Assembly: GCA_965199005.1 (NCBI GenBank)
Contig: CBDAQK010000001.1
Span: 1,674,001-1,738,000, forward strand
Direction of reading: 5' to 3'
Length of the DNA: 64,000 nucleotides
DNA from: LMUY01 sp965199005
GTDB lineage: Bacteria > Pseudomonadota > Alphaproteobacteria > Acetobacterales > Acetobacteraceae
Below, piece after piece: positions 1 to 8,564 of the stretch. Below the pieces are notes generated by a model. That model did not search any database, was not told the DNA's origin, and saw nothing but the letters and a program-made list of their open reading frames with translations. Numbering within the stretch: the first letter of the stretch is position 1; each line of letters starts with the position of its first letter. The position numbers and the translations under genes were made by a program.

Positions 1-46
1 CACATGGCTGCGGGTTAACGCAGGGCGTTACGATCCGCTGCCGCAA

Positions 47-2650
47 CTAGCCTGCGAGCCGCGCCATCGCATCAGCCAATGGCCGCTCCGAGTCGCAATA
101 CTCGGCCCATGCCTTGGTCTTGGCCAGCAGCCCCGGCACGCTGCGAACGGTATAGCGGAGCGGGTCGAGCCCGGCTTTTACCTGGGACCAGCTGAGGGGC
201 ATCGAAACCGTTGCACCGGGCCGGGCGCGCGGCGATAGCGGGGCCACCGCAGTCGCCAGGCGGTCGTTGCGGAGGTAGTCCAGGAAGATGCGGCCGGTCC
301 TGAGCTTCTTGGCCATGACGGTGACGTAGCGGCCGGGCGCTGCGTCTGCCATGGCGCGGCAAACCGCCTGCGCAAAGCTTTTCGCCTCTGCCCAACTCGG
401 ATTTCCCTGCTTCGCTCGTGCCAGCGGGGTGACGATGTGCAGGCCTTTGCCACCCGTGGTTTTGCAGAAACTGATCAGCCCCAACCGTTCCAGCCGCTCA
501 CGCACCTCCTGCGCCGCATCGATGACTGCGCTGAAGGCGACCTCTGGCCCCGGGTCCAGATCGAACACCAGCCGCCCCGGTATGTCCGGGTGGAAGGGGT
601 CGCAGTTCCACGGATGCAGCTCCAACGCAGCAGTTTGTGCGACGGCCGCCAACCCTTCCACCCGGTCGATCTCCAGGTAGGGCTTGCGGTCGCCGGAAAC
701 CGTCACCAGCTCGAGCAGATTGGACGAACCCGGCATCGCGTGGCGCTGAAAGAAAGTAGGGCCGTCAAAGCCGTCCGGAGCCCGGATAATCGAGCATGGG
801 CGCCCCTTCAGATGTTGTAGCATCCAGGGCCCGACCGCCTCGTAGTAGCGCGCCAGGTCGAGCTTGGTGACCGGCTTGCCGTCCCCCGCCTCGGGCCACA
901 TGACCTTGTCTGGCCGCGAAATCAGCACCCCCATAACCGTGGCGGACGCCGTCTTGCTCACGGGCCGGCTCGCAACCGGGGTGGCAATCGGCGTCGTGAC
1001 TGGTGCGGGCGTCTCGGCCACCACCTCCTCCGCGGGCTTGTCCTCCCGCAAGCCCTTGAAGGCGGCCTGGCGGACCTGCCCGGCGCCGGTCCAACCGGCG
1101 AACTCTACCTCCGCCACCAGCTCCGGGCGAACCCAATGGATGTTTGCGGCGGGACGCGGGGCGCCGGGTCCGGTGAACGGGCTTTTGCTCGCGGCAACGG
1201 CCTTCAGCTTGGGCACCAGCCGCTCGGCCACCCCTTTGCCAAACCCGGTCCCCACCCGTCCCACATGGACGAAATGATCACCGCGGTGAACGCCGACGAT
1301 GAGCGAGCGGAAGGCGCCACCCGTGTCGGTCCAGGCGCCGATGACCATCTCGTGCCCTGCACGGCACTTTGCCTTCGTCCAATCCTCGCCACGGCCGGAG
1401 CGGTACGGTGCGTTCGCGAGTTTGGAGACGATGCCCTCCAGCGACATCCGGCAGGCCGATCGCAGCACGGCCTCGCCCCCCGTCTCGAAATGTTCGACGT
1501 AGCGCACCATGGGACGTGACGGTTCCGGCAGGCTGGCGAGCAGCGGTTGCAGCCGGGCCTTCCGGACGGACAGCTTGAGCGTGCGCAAATCCTCGCCATC
1601 GGCGAAGAGCAAATCGAAGGCGAAGAAGACGAGGGCGTCGGTTTTCTTCTCAGCCAGCGCAGCCTGCAACGCCGCGAAATCCGGCGAGCCCTCCGTATCC
1701 AGGGCGACGATCTCACCGTCCAGGATGCACTCGGGCAGCGCGCCGCAGACTTTGGCGATCGCGGCGAACCGGTCGGTCCAGTCCAGCCCCTTGCGGGTGC
1801 GGATGACGGCTTTGCCGTCCTGCACGCGGATTTGGACGCGGTAGCCGTCGAATTTGATTTCGTGCAGCCAGCCCGCGCCGGCGGGCGGCCGCTCGACCGA
1901 GTGGCAGAGCTGCGGCTCGATGAAGTCCGGCATACCCGTTGCCGGCGCTTTCGCCTGGCTGCTGCGCTTCTTCTCCGCCCGCAATGCCGGGGCCAGGCCG
2001 GCAGACGAGTCCCACACCGCAGCCTTCCCCACGGCGGCTGCCGCGCCAGGCTGCATGAACGGCTTGGGCGGCCTTCCCGTGCCCGCGGCAATCTGCGCCA
2101 TCGTCCGGCCGGAGGCGACGGAGCGGTCGTCGGCGAGCACCGCTTCGCCATCGCCCTCCTGGGCATACTCGTCCCGGTGCTTGATCAGCAGCCAGTTCAC
2201 CCGCTTGCCAGACCATCCCTTCATGCGCACCAAAACCCAGCTGCCGTGCAAATGCTGGCCTTCCAGGGTGAATTTCAGGTCGCCGCTTGCCAGCCCCTGC
2301 TCCGCTGTCATGCCTTCCGGTGCCCAATACCCCCGGTCCCAGAGTTGCACGGTTCCGCCGCCATACTGGCCTTTCGGGATGGTGCCCTCGAAATCGCCGT
2401 AATCGAGCGGATGGTCCTCCACCTCGACCGCCAACCGCTTGTCGTGGGGGTCCAGCGAGGGCCCCCGCGTGATCGCCCACGATTTGAACACGCCGTCGAG
2501 TTCCAGGCGAAGGTCGTAGTGCAGCCGGGTGGCATCGTGCTTTTGGATGACGAAACGGAGGCGGTCAGACCCGCCAGCCTTCGCGTCTCCCTGGGGCTCG
2601 GCGGTCTGGGTGAAGTCCCGTTTGGATTGGTAGACGGACAGCTTGTTCAT
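47..2650 (-). CDS. ligD: ATP-dependent DNA ligase D (NHEJ ligase/polymerase/phosphoesterase)
   Basis: Multifunctional enzyme of bacterial non-homologous end joining (867 aa). Domain order is 3'-phosphoesterase (about residues 1-190, FVIQKHDATRLHYDLRLELD), ATP-dependent ligase (about 240-540, nucleotidylation motif EIKFDGYR with the lysine that takes AMP, plus the OB-fold) and primase-polymerase (about 570-867, metal motif VFDLDPG and TTGGKGLH). This PE-LIG-POL order is the one known from Pseudomonas, not the POL-first mycobacterial order. I chose the ATG at 2650 (MNKLSVYQSK) because the 20 residues upstream in the longer frame are not LigD-like. No ku gene is visible; the left edge of the window lies 46 bases beyond the stop, so a partner gene there could be missed. 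Family assignment is certain from the motifs; activity is inferred. Confidence 0.97.
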   Translation of the reverse strand: MNKLSVYQSKRDFTQTAEPQGDAKAGGSDRLRFVIQKHDATRLHYDLRLELDGVFKSWAITRGPSLDPHDKRLAVEVEDHPLDYGDFEGTIPKGQYGGGTVQLWDRGYWAPEGMTAEQGLASGDLKFTLEGQHLHGSWVLVRMKGWSGKRVNWLLIKHRDEYAQEGDGEAVLADDRSVASGRTMAQIAAGTGRPPKPFMQPGAAAAVGKAAVWDSSAGLAPALRAEKKRSSQAKAPATGMPDFIEPQLCHSVERPPAGAGWLHEIKFDGYRVQIRVQDGKAVIRTRKGLDWTDRFAAIAKVCGALPECILDGEIVALDTEGSPDFAALQAALAEKKTDALVFFAFDLLFADGEDLRTLKLSVRKARLQPLLASLPEPSRPMVRYVEHFETGGEAVLRSACRMSLEGIVSKLANAPYRSGRGEDWTKAKCRAGHEMVIGAWTDTGGAFRSLIVGVHRGDHFVHVGRVGTGFGKGVAERLVPKLKAVAASKSPFTGPGAPRPAANIHWVRPELVAEVEFAGWTGAGQVRQAAFKGLREDKPAEEVVAETPAPVTTPIATPVASRPVSKTASATVMGVLISRPDKVMWPEAGDGKPVTKLDLARYYEAVGPWMLQHLKGRPCSIIRAPDGFDGPTFFQRHAMPGSSNLLELVTVSGDRKPYLEIDRVEGLAAVAQTAALELHPWNCDPFHPDIPGRLVFDLDPGPEVAFSAVIDAAQEVRERLERLGLISFCKTTGGKGLHIVTPLARAKQGNPSWAEAKSFAQAVCRAMADAAPGRYVTVMAKKLRTGRIFLDYLRNDRLATAVAPLSPRARPGATVSMPLSWSQVKAGLDPLRYTVRSVPGLLAKTKAWAEYCDSERPLADAMARLAG

Positions 2651-2750
2651 GGTCGGCCCCCGGCGAAGGCTCGGACAGCCTCTCTCCGTCGAGAGGCTGC
2701 GCGATACCACCGGGCTTCAACGGCACAGCACCTGCTTCGGTTCTCCAAAA

Positions 2751-4334
2751 TCACGGTGCCGCCGCTGTGACGTCGGCCGCGAACAGGTAGCCGTCGGCGC
2801 GGGGCGCGTGATCCAGCGTCACCCGCATCGCCTCGATGTTGAGCGGATGGAACAGGGGGTAAAACCCCACATTGTCAGTCAGCTCTTCCGTCGCGCGCCG
2901 CAATATTGCCTCCCGTTTGGCCGGGTCGACCTCCGTCTGCGCTGCCTCGAGCAATGCGTTGAACTCGGGATCGTTGTATTGGCCACGGTTGAAGCTGCCC
3001 CAGCCTCGCGACGTATTCGGCGTGGCGAAGGTGGCGGCGAGCGTCGCACTCGGCTCGCCAGCCTCAACCAGCACGAACATCGTGAACAGGCTGTATTCAT
3101 GCTTGTTGGCATGGCCGATGAACATCGAATGCGGCATGACCACCGGCTCCGTCCGGATCCCGATCCGGGTGAGCATCTGCGCCACCGCCTGGCAGATGGC
3201 GGAGCCATTGGCATAGCGGTCGCCCTGGCAGTCGAAGGTGAGCCGCAGCCCATCCTTGTAGCCCGCCTCGGCCAGCAGCGCCTTGGCACGAACCGGGTCG
3301 TAGGCAGGCGTGATGACCGCGGGATCGTAGCCGAATTGGCCGGGAAGCATGATCTGGTTGGCGATCTCCGCCTGGTCGTTCATGATCTGATGCTTGATCC
3401 CCTCCCGGTTGAGGGCGATCTGGATCGCCTGGCGCACCCGCTTATCCGCCAGGGGGTTGCGGTCCAGGGATTCACCATTCGGCCCGGTCACGAATGGCGG
3501 CTTGCGCTCAGCGACATCGGGTTCGAACGCGACGGTGTCCACGGAAACCGCACTGCGGACGCGCAACGCGGTGTTTCGCTTCAGCAGCGTCACATCCTGC
3601 ACAGACACGTTGTCGATCATGTCCACGTCGCCGGCCAGCATCGCGGCAGCGCGGGCGGCGGCATCGGAGATGAAGCGGAACGTCACGCGGTCCCAGGCCG
3701 GCTTCGGCCCCCAATAATCGTCATTGCGCACCAGGGTGATGCGGTCGCCCCGGCGCCAGCTGTCGAACTTGTAAGGCCCGGTCCCAACAGCGGCTTTACC
3801 GCTATTGTAATCCGCCGTCGTCGCTCCGGCGCCAAACTTGTGGGAGATGATCCCGATGGTGGACAGGAAATTGGGCAATAACGGGGCTGGCCCATCGGTA
3901 TGGATGATCACGGCATTGCCGTCGCCCGCCGCGACATCCTTGATGGGGCGGACAAAGGCAGCGAACCCGGCTGGGCTGCCAGGCACGTTTCCCGCGCGGC
4001 CCACCGTGAAACGAACGTCTTCGGGCGTCAGCGTGTCGCCGTTTTGGAAATGGACGCCGGGGCGAAGATGGAAGACCCACGTATGGTCGTCCGTCGGCTT
4101 CCAGTCGGTGGCCAAGCCAGGGGTCAACTGACCGCCCGCGTCCATCCGCACCAATGGCTCGAAGATTTGCAGCGAAAGCGAGAGGTTGCCGCCGTAATCA
4201 TGGAAATGCGGGTCGATCGAATCCGGCTCGTTCGCCATGCCAACGCGGAGTTCCGCGGCGCCGGCGGCGGCTGCGATACCCCCAATCAAGACGATGCACG
4301 CGAAAACCCGGCCCAGAGCTCGAATGAAGGTCAC
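2751..4334 (-). CDS. ABC transporter substrate-binding protein, family 5 (peptide/nickel type)
   Basis: Periplasmic solute-binding protein (527 aa) of the DppA/OppA/NikA family, which delivers peptides, opines or similar solutes to an inner-membrane ABC importer. An N-terminal signal peptide (hydrophobic FACIVLIGGIAAAAG, cleavage near GAAE) is followed by the family start ELRVGMANEPDSIDP and by QIFEPLVRMD. The frame is open upstream to 4523, but I chose the GTG at 4334 because AAGGGG lies 7 bases before it and the signal peptide then begins directly (MTFIRALGR). An ATG at 4364 has no ribosome binding site. It stands alone: no permease or ATPase gene is next to it, so its importer is encoded elsewhere or shared. 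The substrate is unknown. Confidence 0.9.
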   Translation of the reverse strand: MTFIRALGRVFACIVLIGGIAAAAGAAELRVGMANEPDSIDPHFHDYGGNLSLSLQIFEPLVRMDAGGQLTPGLATDWKPTDDHTWVFHLRPGVHFQNGDTLTPEDVRFTVGRAGNVPGSPAGFAAFVRPIKDVAAGDGNAVIIHTDGPAPLLPNFLSTIGIISHKFGAGATTADYNSGKAAVGTGPYKFDSWRRGDRITLVRNDDYWGPKPAWDRVTFRFISDAAARAAAMLAGDVDMIDNVSVQDVTLLKRNTALRVRSAVSVDTVAFEPDVAERKPPFVTGPNGESLDRNPLADKRVRQAIQIALNREGIKHQIMNDQAEIANQIMLPGQFGYDPAVITPAYDPVRAKALLAEAGYKDGLRLTFDCQGDRYANGSAICQAVAQMLTRIGIRTEPVVMPHSMFIGHANKHEYSLFTMFVLVEAGEPSATLAATFATPNTSRGWGSFNRGQYNDPEFNALLEAAQTEVDPAKREAILRRATEELTDNVGFYPLFHPLNIEAMRVTLDHAPRADGYLFAADVTAAAP

Positions 4335-4594
4335 GCTGAAACCCCTTGCCTGAAACCGGAACATCCGAGCGTGGAATTGGGCTTTGGTCAACTTGTATGC
4401 CGAGTGGACGCGCCGGGCCTCGATGGCCGGTCCGGTCCAGCGTATGAGAGGCAATAGGTGAAAGCTAAGGCAGATTAGGAAGTCACGCGGGATGACCGCG
4501 TAACGGGCGCGCCGCCCGATCATGGAAAGCCGCTATTATGTCGGGCGGGCGCTTCCGATTTCTCGGTGAGCATGCATCTTGTTAGGTATAGCGC

Positions 4595-4783
4595 ATGCCG
4601 GAAGTTTACGTTCATATCGTCGCGGGCCGCACCGCGGACCAGAAGCGCGGGCTGGTGCAGGACATCACGGCGGCCGTGGTGCGGCATCTGAAGTCCGACC
4701 CGGCCAACGTTCTGGTTCAGATCGTGGAAACCTCTCCCGAGAACAAGTCGAAGTGTGGCGTGCTGTTCAGCGAACGCGGGTAG
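4595..4783 (+). CDS. 4-oxalocrotonate tautomerase family protein
   Basis: Small tautomerase (62 aa, the usual length of 4-OT subunits). After removal of Met the protein begins with Pro (MPEVYVHIVAGR), the catalytic base of this superfamily, and the chain carries the conserved beta-alpha-beta pattern with ITAAVV in the helix. Such enzymes work as hexamers in the cytoplasm on enol/keto substrates from aromatic or halogenated compounds. It lies between a divergent binding-protein gene and a convergent esterase gene. A second, longer tautomerase gene lies 1.7 kb downstream. The substrate cannot be read from the sequence. Confidence 0.9.
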   Translation: MPEVYVHIVAGRTADQKRGLVQDITAAVVRHLKSDPANVLVQIVETSPENKSKCGVLFSERG

Positions 4784-4803
4784 GGCGACCAGGGCGGGGC
4801 GGC

Positions 4804-5856
4804 TTATTTACCAAGATTGCGGTCGAACCATGCGGCGATCTCGCTGATGGCGAAGCGGTCCTCCGGGATGCGGTCGTCGCGGTAGAACTGCGCGTGGGCC
4901 TCGCCTTCAAACACCTGCAACCGGGTCTCAACACCCGCCTCGCGAAGTTTCTGGTTCGTCCGCACCGTGTTGCTCAGCAGCAGGTCGCGGGTGCCGGTGG
5001 TCAGGATCGCGGGCGGGAAACCGTGTAGGTCGCCGTTGATGGGCGATAGCATCGGGTCAGCCAAATCGTGGCCATGGGCGTAGAATTTGGTTGCCGCGTC
5101 GCAGAACCCGGTGGGCGACACCAGCACGTTGTCCACCAGCGCGTTGGTCTGAAAACTGTCGCCGGCATTGGTCGCGTCCGCCATAGGCGTGCCGGGCGCG
5201 ATGGCCCCGGGCATTGGCAGCCCGGCCGCTTTTGCACGCAGCATCATCTCCAGCGTCAGCGCCCCGCCGGCCGAGCTGCCGAACACGCCCAGGTTTTGCG
5301 GCGGCACCATGGCCGTCGCCGCCCGGTAGACCGCCACGGCGTCGTCGAGCGCGGCGGGGAAATAGGCCTCGGGCGGCATGCGGTAATCGACGGAGATGGT
5401 TTTGATGTGACTGGCGCCCGCCACCTGCAATGCCTCGGGCAGGGCGGCCAAACGTGGCCCCAGCACGTAGCACCCGCCATGCACGTGGACCAGAAGCCGG
5501 TTCGTGTTCTGCGCCGGAATGTCGTCGGGCGTCAAAATATAGACCTTCACGCCCGCCATCGAGGACGGCTCGATCTTGACGTGAAGGCGGTCGGCCATGG
5601 GCTGCACGCCGGCCGCCCCTGCGGTCTCAAGCTGCTTGACGAGCTGCGCCCAGGCTTCGGGCGTGGTTGGGGGCGTGTCCCAGCCAGCACGCGGCGGCTG
5701 CGCAATGACGGCCTGCAATTCCGGGCTGACCGTGGTTGGTACGGGAATGGATTTCGCCGGAACATCCCGAGGGGCGAGCGGCGTCTGTGCCCTCGCGGCA
5801 GTCGTGAGAAGCAGAAGCGCCACGGGCAAGACATAGGTGATGTGCGGGCGCTTCAT
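4804..5856 (-). CDS. Secreted alpha/beta hydrolase (HSL/esterase family)
   Basis: Probable exported carboxylesterase (350 aa). A signal peptide (MKRPHITYVLPVALLLLTTA, cleavage after ARAQ) is followed by a hormone-sensitive-lipase-type fold: oxyanion-hole motif HVHGGCYVLGP, nucleophile elbow GSSAGG, an acid candidate in TGTRDLLLSN and a His candidate in EGEAHAQF. I chose the ATG at 5856 because GGAGAAA lies just upstream and the signal peptide starts there; the longer frame to 6021 runs into the divergent MarR region. It is transcribed divergently from the MarR gene and shares its intergenic region, which carries a putative MarR operator, so it is likely part of that regulon. The ester substrate is unknown. 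Confidence 0.92.
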   Translation of the reverse strand: MKRPHITYVLPVALLLLTTAARAQTPLAPRDVPAKSIPVPTTVSPELQAVIAQPPRAGWDTPPTTPEAWAQLVKQLETAGAAGVQPMADRLHVKIEPSSMAGVKVYILTPDDIPAQNTNRLLVHVHGGCYVLGPRLAALPEALQVAGASHIKTISVDYRMPPEAYFPAALDDAVAVYRAATAMVPPQNLGVFGSSAGGALTLEMMLRAKAAGLPMPGAIAPGTPMADATNAGDSFQTNALVDNVLVSPTGFCDAATKFYAHGHDLADPMLSPINGDLHGFPPAILTTGTRDLLLSNTVRTNQKLREAGVETRLQVFEGEAHAQFYRDDRIPEDRFAISEIAAWFDRNLGK

Positions 5857-5968
5857 GACCGTTTCTCCAACGTGCGTCTTTTCCCCGAACCGTCGCACGG
5901 CAGCGCGGGCCGGACAAGATTCAACCTTCGGTCGGCCATCAGCACGATCCATCTTGCGAAACGCTCGC

Positions 5969-5987
5969 TGCGTGTATATACCCGCAT
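5969..5987. promoter_or_regulatory. Putative MarR operator O1
   Basis: The 19-bp sequence TGCGTGTATATACCCGCAT lies in the divergent region between the esterase and MarR genes and ends 2 bases before the MarR start codon. The identical 19 bp recur at 6423-6441 in front of the next tautomerase gene. The core GCGTGTATATACCCGC is an inverted repeat around TATATA. Dyads of this kind next to a MarR gene are typical autoregulatory sites; binding is inferred. Confidence 0.65.
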
Positions 5988-5989
5988 CA

Positions 5990-6406
5990 ATGATCGAAGA
6001 CCCTCCCTGCGCCTGCACCACGTTGCGTCGGGCAACCCGCGCGGTGACCGCTGCCTACGACAAGGCGCTGGAGCCGGCCGGCCTGCGCATCACGCAATTC
6101 TCGGTCTTGCGAACGCTCAAGCGTCACGGACCAATGCCCGTCACAAAGCTCGCCAGCAGGGTCGCACTCGACCGGTCGACGATGGGGCGCAACCTTGACC
6201 CGCTGGAGCGCCGCGGTCTGGTGAGGCTCGAAATCGGCGATACCGACCAGCGCGAGCGTATTGCCCATCTGACCCAAGCCGGCGAGATGGCCATTGAAGC
6301 CGCCCTGCCGCGCTGGAGGGAGACGCAGGATCGCATTGCCGCCATGCTTGATCATGCCGCCATCAGCAGGTTGGCCGAGCAGCTCTCCGCGCTGGATAGC
6401 CGCTAG
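5990..6406 (+). CDS. MarR family transcriptional regulator
   Basis: Winged-helix regulator (138 aa, normal MarR length). The DNA-binding part is visible as ITQFSVLRTLKRHGPMPVTKLA, DRSTMGRNLDPLERRGLV and the wing with RLEIGDTDQRERIAHLT. The ATG at 5990 is chosen because upstream codons of the open frame overlap the divergent promoter and the putative operator. It probably controls itself, the divergent esterase and the downstream tautomerase/MFS genes, since the same 19-bp dyad stands before its own start and before the tautomerase. MarR proteins usually release DNA on binding a small phenolic or oxidant; the ligand here is unknown. Confidence 0.93.
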   Translation: MIEDPPCACTTLRRATRAVTAAYDKALEPAGLRITQFSVLRTLKRHGPMPVTKLASRVALDRSTMGRNLDPLERRGLVRLEIGDTDQRERIAHLTQAGEMAIEAALPRWRETQDRIAAMLDHAAISRLAEQLSALDSR

Positions 6407-6410
6407 TCGT

Positions 6411-6452
6411 CGTACGCGCATATGCGTGTATATACCCGCATATGCGCGTACG
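6411..6452. promoter_or_regulatory. Putative MarR operator O2 inside a 42-bp palindrome
   Basis: The 42 bases form an inverted repeat with only one mismatched base pair (40 of 42 positions symmetrical). The arms read CGTACGCGCATATGCG from each side and the centre is the 19-bp element also found at 5969-5987. It lies 4 bases after the MarR stop codon and 19 bases before the tautomerase ATG, just upstream of the GGAGGAG ribosome binding site, so a bound repressor would block transcription into the tautomerase and MFS genes. Confidence 0.7.
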
Positions 6453-6471
6453 TTATTTGGAGGAGTTCACC

Positions 6472-6858
6472 ATGCCGTTCGCCCGCATCGATCTCATCAG
6501 AGGTAAACCCGCCGGGTATCGCCGTACCATCGGCCAAATCGTCTACACGGCGATGGTTGAAATACTCAAAGCGCCGGAAAACGACCGCTTCCAGGTGATC
6601 ACCGAGCATGACGAAGCCAACTTCGTCTTCGATCCCCATTTCTTCGGTGTCGAGCGTTCTACTGACCTCGTCTTCGTGCAGATGGCGCTGGCAGAGGGCC
6701 GGACGGTGGAACAGAAGGGCGGCTTCTACAAGCGGGTCGCCGACGAACTCCACGCCCAGCTGGGCCTGCGGCGTGATGACATCTTCATTAGCCTGATCGG
6801 CACGGGCCGGGACGATTGGTCGTTCGGCAACGGTGAAGCGTCACTGGTCAAGTCATGA
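6472..6858 (+). CDS. Tautomerase family protein (Tautomerase_2/YrdN type)
   Basis: A 128-aa member of the longer 4-OT-like tautomerase group known from Bacillus YrdN/YusQ. The mature chain would start with Pro (MPFARIDLIRGK), the catalytic residue of the superfamily. Recognisable core features are IGQIVYTAMVEIL, PENDRFQVI and the end GRDDWSFGNGEA. The start is fixed by a strong TTGGAGGAG site 6 bases before the ATG at 6472. It follows MarR and the 42-bp palindrome and precedes an MFS gene, so it is probably the main target of that regulator. The substrate is not known. Confidence 0.9.
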   Translation: MPFARIDLIRGKPAGYRRTIGQIVYTAMVEILKAPENDRFQVITEHDEANFVFDPHFFGVERSTDLVFVQMALAEGRTVEQKGGFYKRVADELHAQLGLRRDDIFISLIGTGRDDWSFGNGEASLVKS

Positions 6859-6903
6859 CCGCTTGCTCGCCGCAATCGCTCACCTCATTCAAGGCCTTCA
6901 ACG

Positions 6904-8199
6904 ATGTTATTTAGCAGTTTGGCACCGTTCCTCGCCCGGCGCGGGGTTCATTACGGATGGGCCGTCGTGGCTGTCGTCTTCCTCACCATGCTCGCCACCT
7001 CGGCAGCGATGGGAATGCCTGGCGTGCTGTTGCTGCCGCTGAAAAACGAGTTCGGATGGGATTTGGGCGCCATATCGGGCGCGCTCGCTTTGCGCCTGAT
7101 GCTGTACGGGATCGTCGCCCCGTTCGCGGCCGCCCTCATGCAGCGTTATGGCATCAGAGTCGTCGTCAGCACGGCGCTCGGCCTCATTGTGCTCGGCCTA
7201 TTCTTGGCGACGCGCATGACCGCGATATGGCAGCTCTGGCTGACCTGGGGCGTGATATTGGGGCTGTCCACCGGCGTCACCGCCAACGTCCTGGGCGCCA
7301 CCATCGCCTCCCGCTGGTTCACCAAGCGGCGCGGCCTCGTCGTCGGTCTGCTGAGCGCCAGCAACGCCACCGGGCAACTCCTCTTCCTCCCCGTGGCGGC
7401 GTGGCTCTCGGAAACCATAGGATGGCGCGTGGCGATGGTGCCCGCGGGAACCTTGTGCCTGGTCTGCCTCGTGCTGATCCTGTTGGTCGTCGTCGACCAT
7501 CCCGCGGATGCCGGGTTGCCGTCTTACGGCGATACGGCCGTGGTCCCCGCACCGTCCCGCCGGGCGGACGGCAACGCGGTGGCCCGCAGCTTTCGAGCAC
7601 TCCGCGAGGCATCGCGCAATATGACCTTCTGGATCTTGGCCGGAACATTTTTCATCTGCGGCCTGTCCACAAACGGTTTGGTCCAAAACCATTTCATCCC
7701 TCTCTGTCACGATTTCGGGATGGATGCGGTGGCCGCATCCGGGGTGCTGGCGCTGATGGGAGCGTGCGATTTCGTGGGCACGATTGGGTCAGGCTGGTTG
7801 TCTGACCGGTTCGACAATCGCTGGCTGCTCTTCTGGTACTACGGCTTGCGCGGCCTTAGCCTGTTCCTTCTGCCGTACTCCACATTCTCGTTCTATGGGC
7901 TGAGCCTGTTCGCGGTGTTCTACGGGCTGGACTGGATCGCCACCGTTCCCCCTACGGTCAAGTTGACGGGGCAGACCTTTGGCCGGGAGCGTGCGCCGTT
8001 GACTTTCGGCTGGATCTTCACCGCCCACCAGCTTGGGTCCGCCGTCGCTGCCTATGGCGCCGGTGCATCGCGTGACGCGTTCGCGAGCTACCTGCCCGCT
8101 TTCTCCTCCGCTGGGGTCGCCTGCATGCTGGCCGCCCTCGCCGTGCTCGCCGTACGACGCAGCCTGTCCAACCAAGGCAGCCCGGCCATAGCGGGCTAG
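6904..8199 (+). CDS. MFS transporter
   Basis: Twelve-helix major facilitator (431 aa). The N-terminal half begins VHYGWAVVAVVFLTMLATSA and carries the loop LMQRYGIRVVVS; a central hydrophilic linker of about 25 residues follows (around residues 200-230), and the second half contains GSGWLSDRFDNRW, the family motif A variant. The arrangement resembles oxalate/formate and monocarboxylate-type MFS proteins. It lies 45 bases downstream of the tautomerase, is read in the same direction and is probably cotranscribed under MarR control, so it may import the substrate or export a toxic compound. Direction and substrate are open. Confidence 0.92.
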   Translation: MLFSSLAPFLARRGVHYGWAVVAVVFLTMLATSAAMGMPGVLLLPLKNEFGWDLGAISGALALRLMLYGIVAPFAAALMQRYGIRVVVSTALGLIVLGLFLATRMTAIWQLWLTWGVILGLSTGVTANVLGATIASRWFTKRRGLVVGLLSASNATGQLLFLPVAAWLSETIGWRVAMVPAGTLCLVCLVLILLVVVDHPADAGLPSYGDTAVVPAPSRRADGNAVARSFRALREASRNMTFWILAGTFFICGLSTNGLVQNHFIPLCHDFGMDAVAASGVLALMGACDFVGTIGSGWLSDRFDNRWLLFWYYGLRGLSLFLLPYSTFSFYGLSLFAVFYGLDWIATVPPTVKLTGQTFGRERAPLTFGWIFTAHQLGSAVAAYGAGASRDAFASYLPAFSSAGVACMLAALAVLAVRRSLSNQGSPAIAG

Positions 8200-8277
8200 G
8201 TTTACTCTCTTCAGGCAAGCAGTTTTGTAGGGTGGATACATCGCACGGCCACAATCATGGTGGATGACGTTACGCTT

Positions 8278-8532
8278 CGTCGAGGCGACGAGCGACATCG
8301 CCATGGGGAGGTTGTCGACCTCTTGATCGGTCGTCAGCGGCATTCGGAAGGGCAACCCGGTGGCGTGGCGCTCATGCCGCTCTATGTCCGTAACCTGCTG
8401 CCCGCGACCGTGATGAGCCGTCCGCTGCGGAGGGCACCGCCGGTGATCGACCTCTCCCTCGGCTATCACGAATCGAACACCTCGCCATTGCTCAAGAAGA
8501 TCATCGCCAGGATCGAGTATCTGCAGTTTTGA
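8278..8532 (+). pseudogene. LysR-family regulator remnant with an internal inversion
   Basis: Positions 8359-8529 encode, on the plus strand, the C-terminal end of a LysR effector domain (GGVALMPLYVRNLLP, then PPVIDLSLGYHESNTSPLL). The residues that normally come just before, VDNLPMAMSLVAST, are present on the opposite strand at 8319-8278. Flipping 8278-8358 restores one frame reading AST-GGVALMPL. The N-terminal helix-turn-helix and most of the effector domain are missing. The piece is therefore a rearranged gene end, not a functional protein. An open frame from 8257 crosses it but its first 34 codons are an artefact of the inversion. Confidence 0.75.
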
Positions 8533-8564
8533 GGCTTTCCGCCGATCCATGCTACTGCACCGCC

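Noticed and set aside
1547..2770. A 407-codon plus-strand frame inside ligD
   Set aside because: It is the shadow of the LigD frame; LigD motifs are unambiguous on the minus strand.
8257..8532. A small intact hypothetical protein of 91 aa
   Set aside because: Only the part from 8359 is LysR-like; the first third reads through the inverted segment on the wrong strand.
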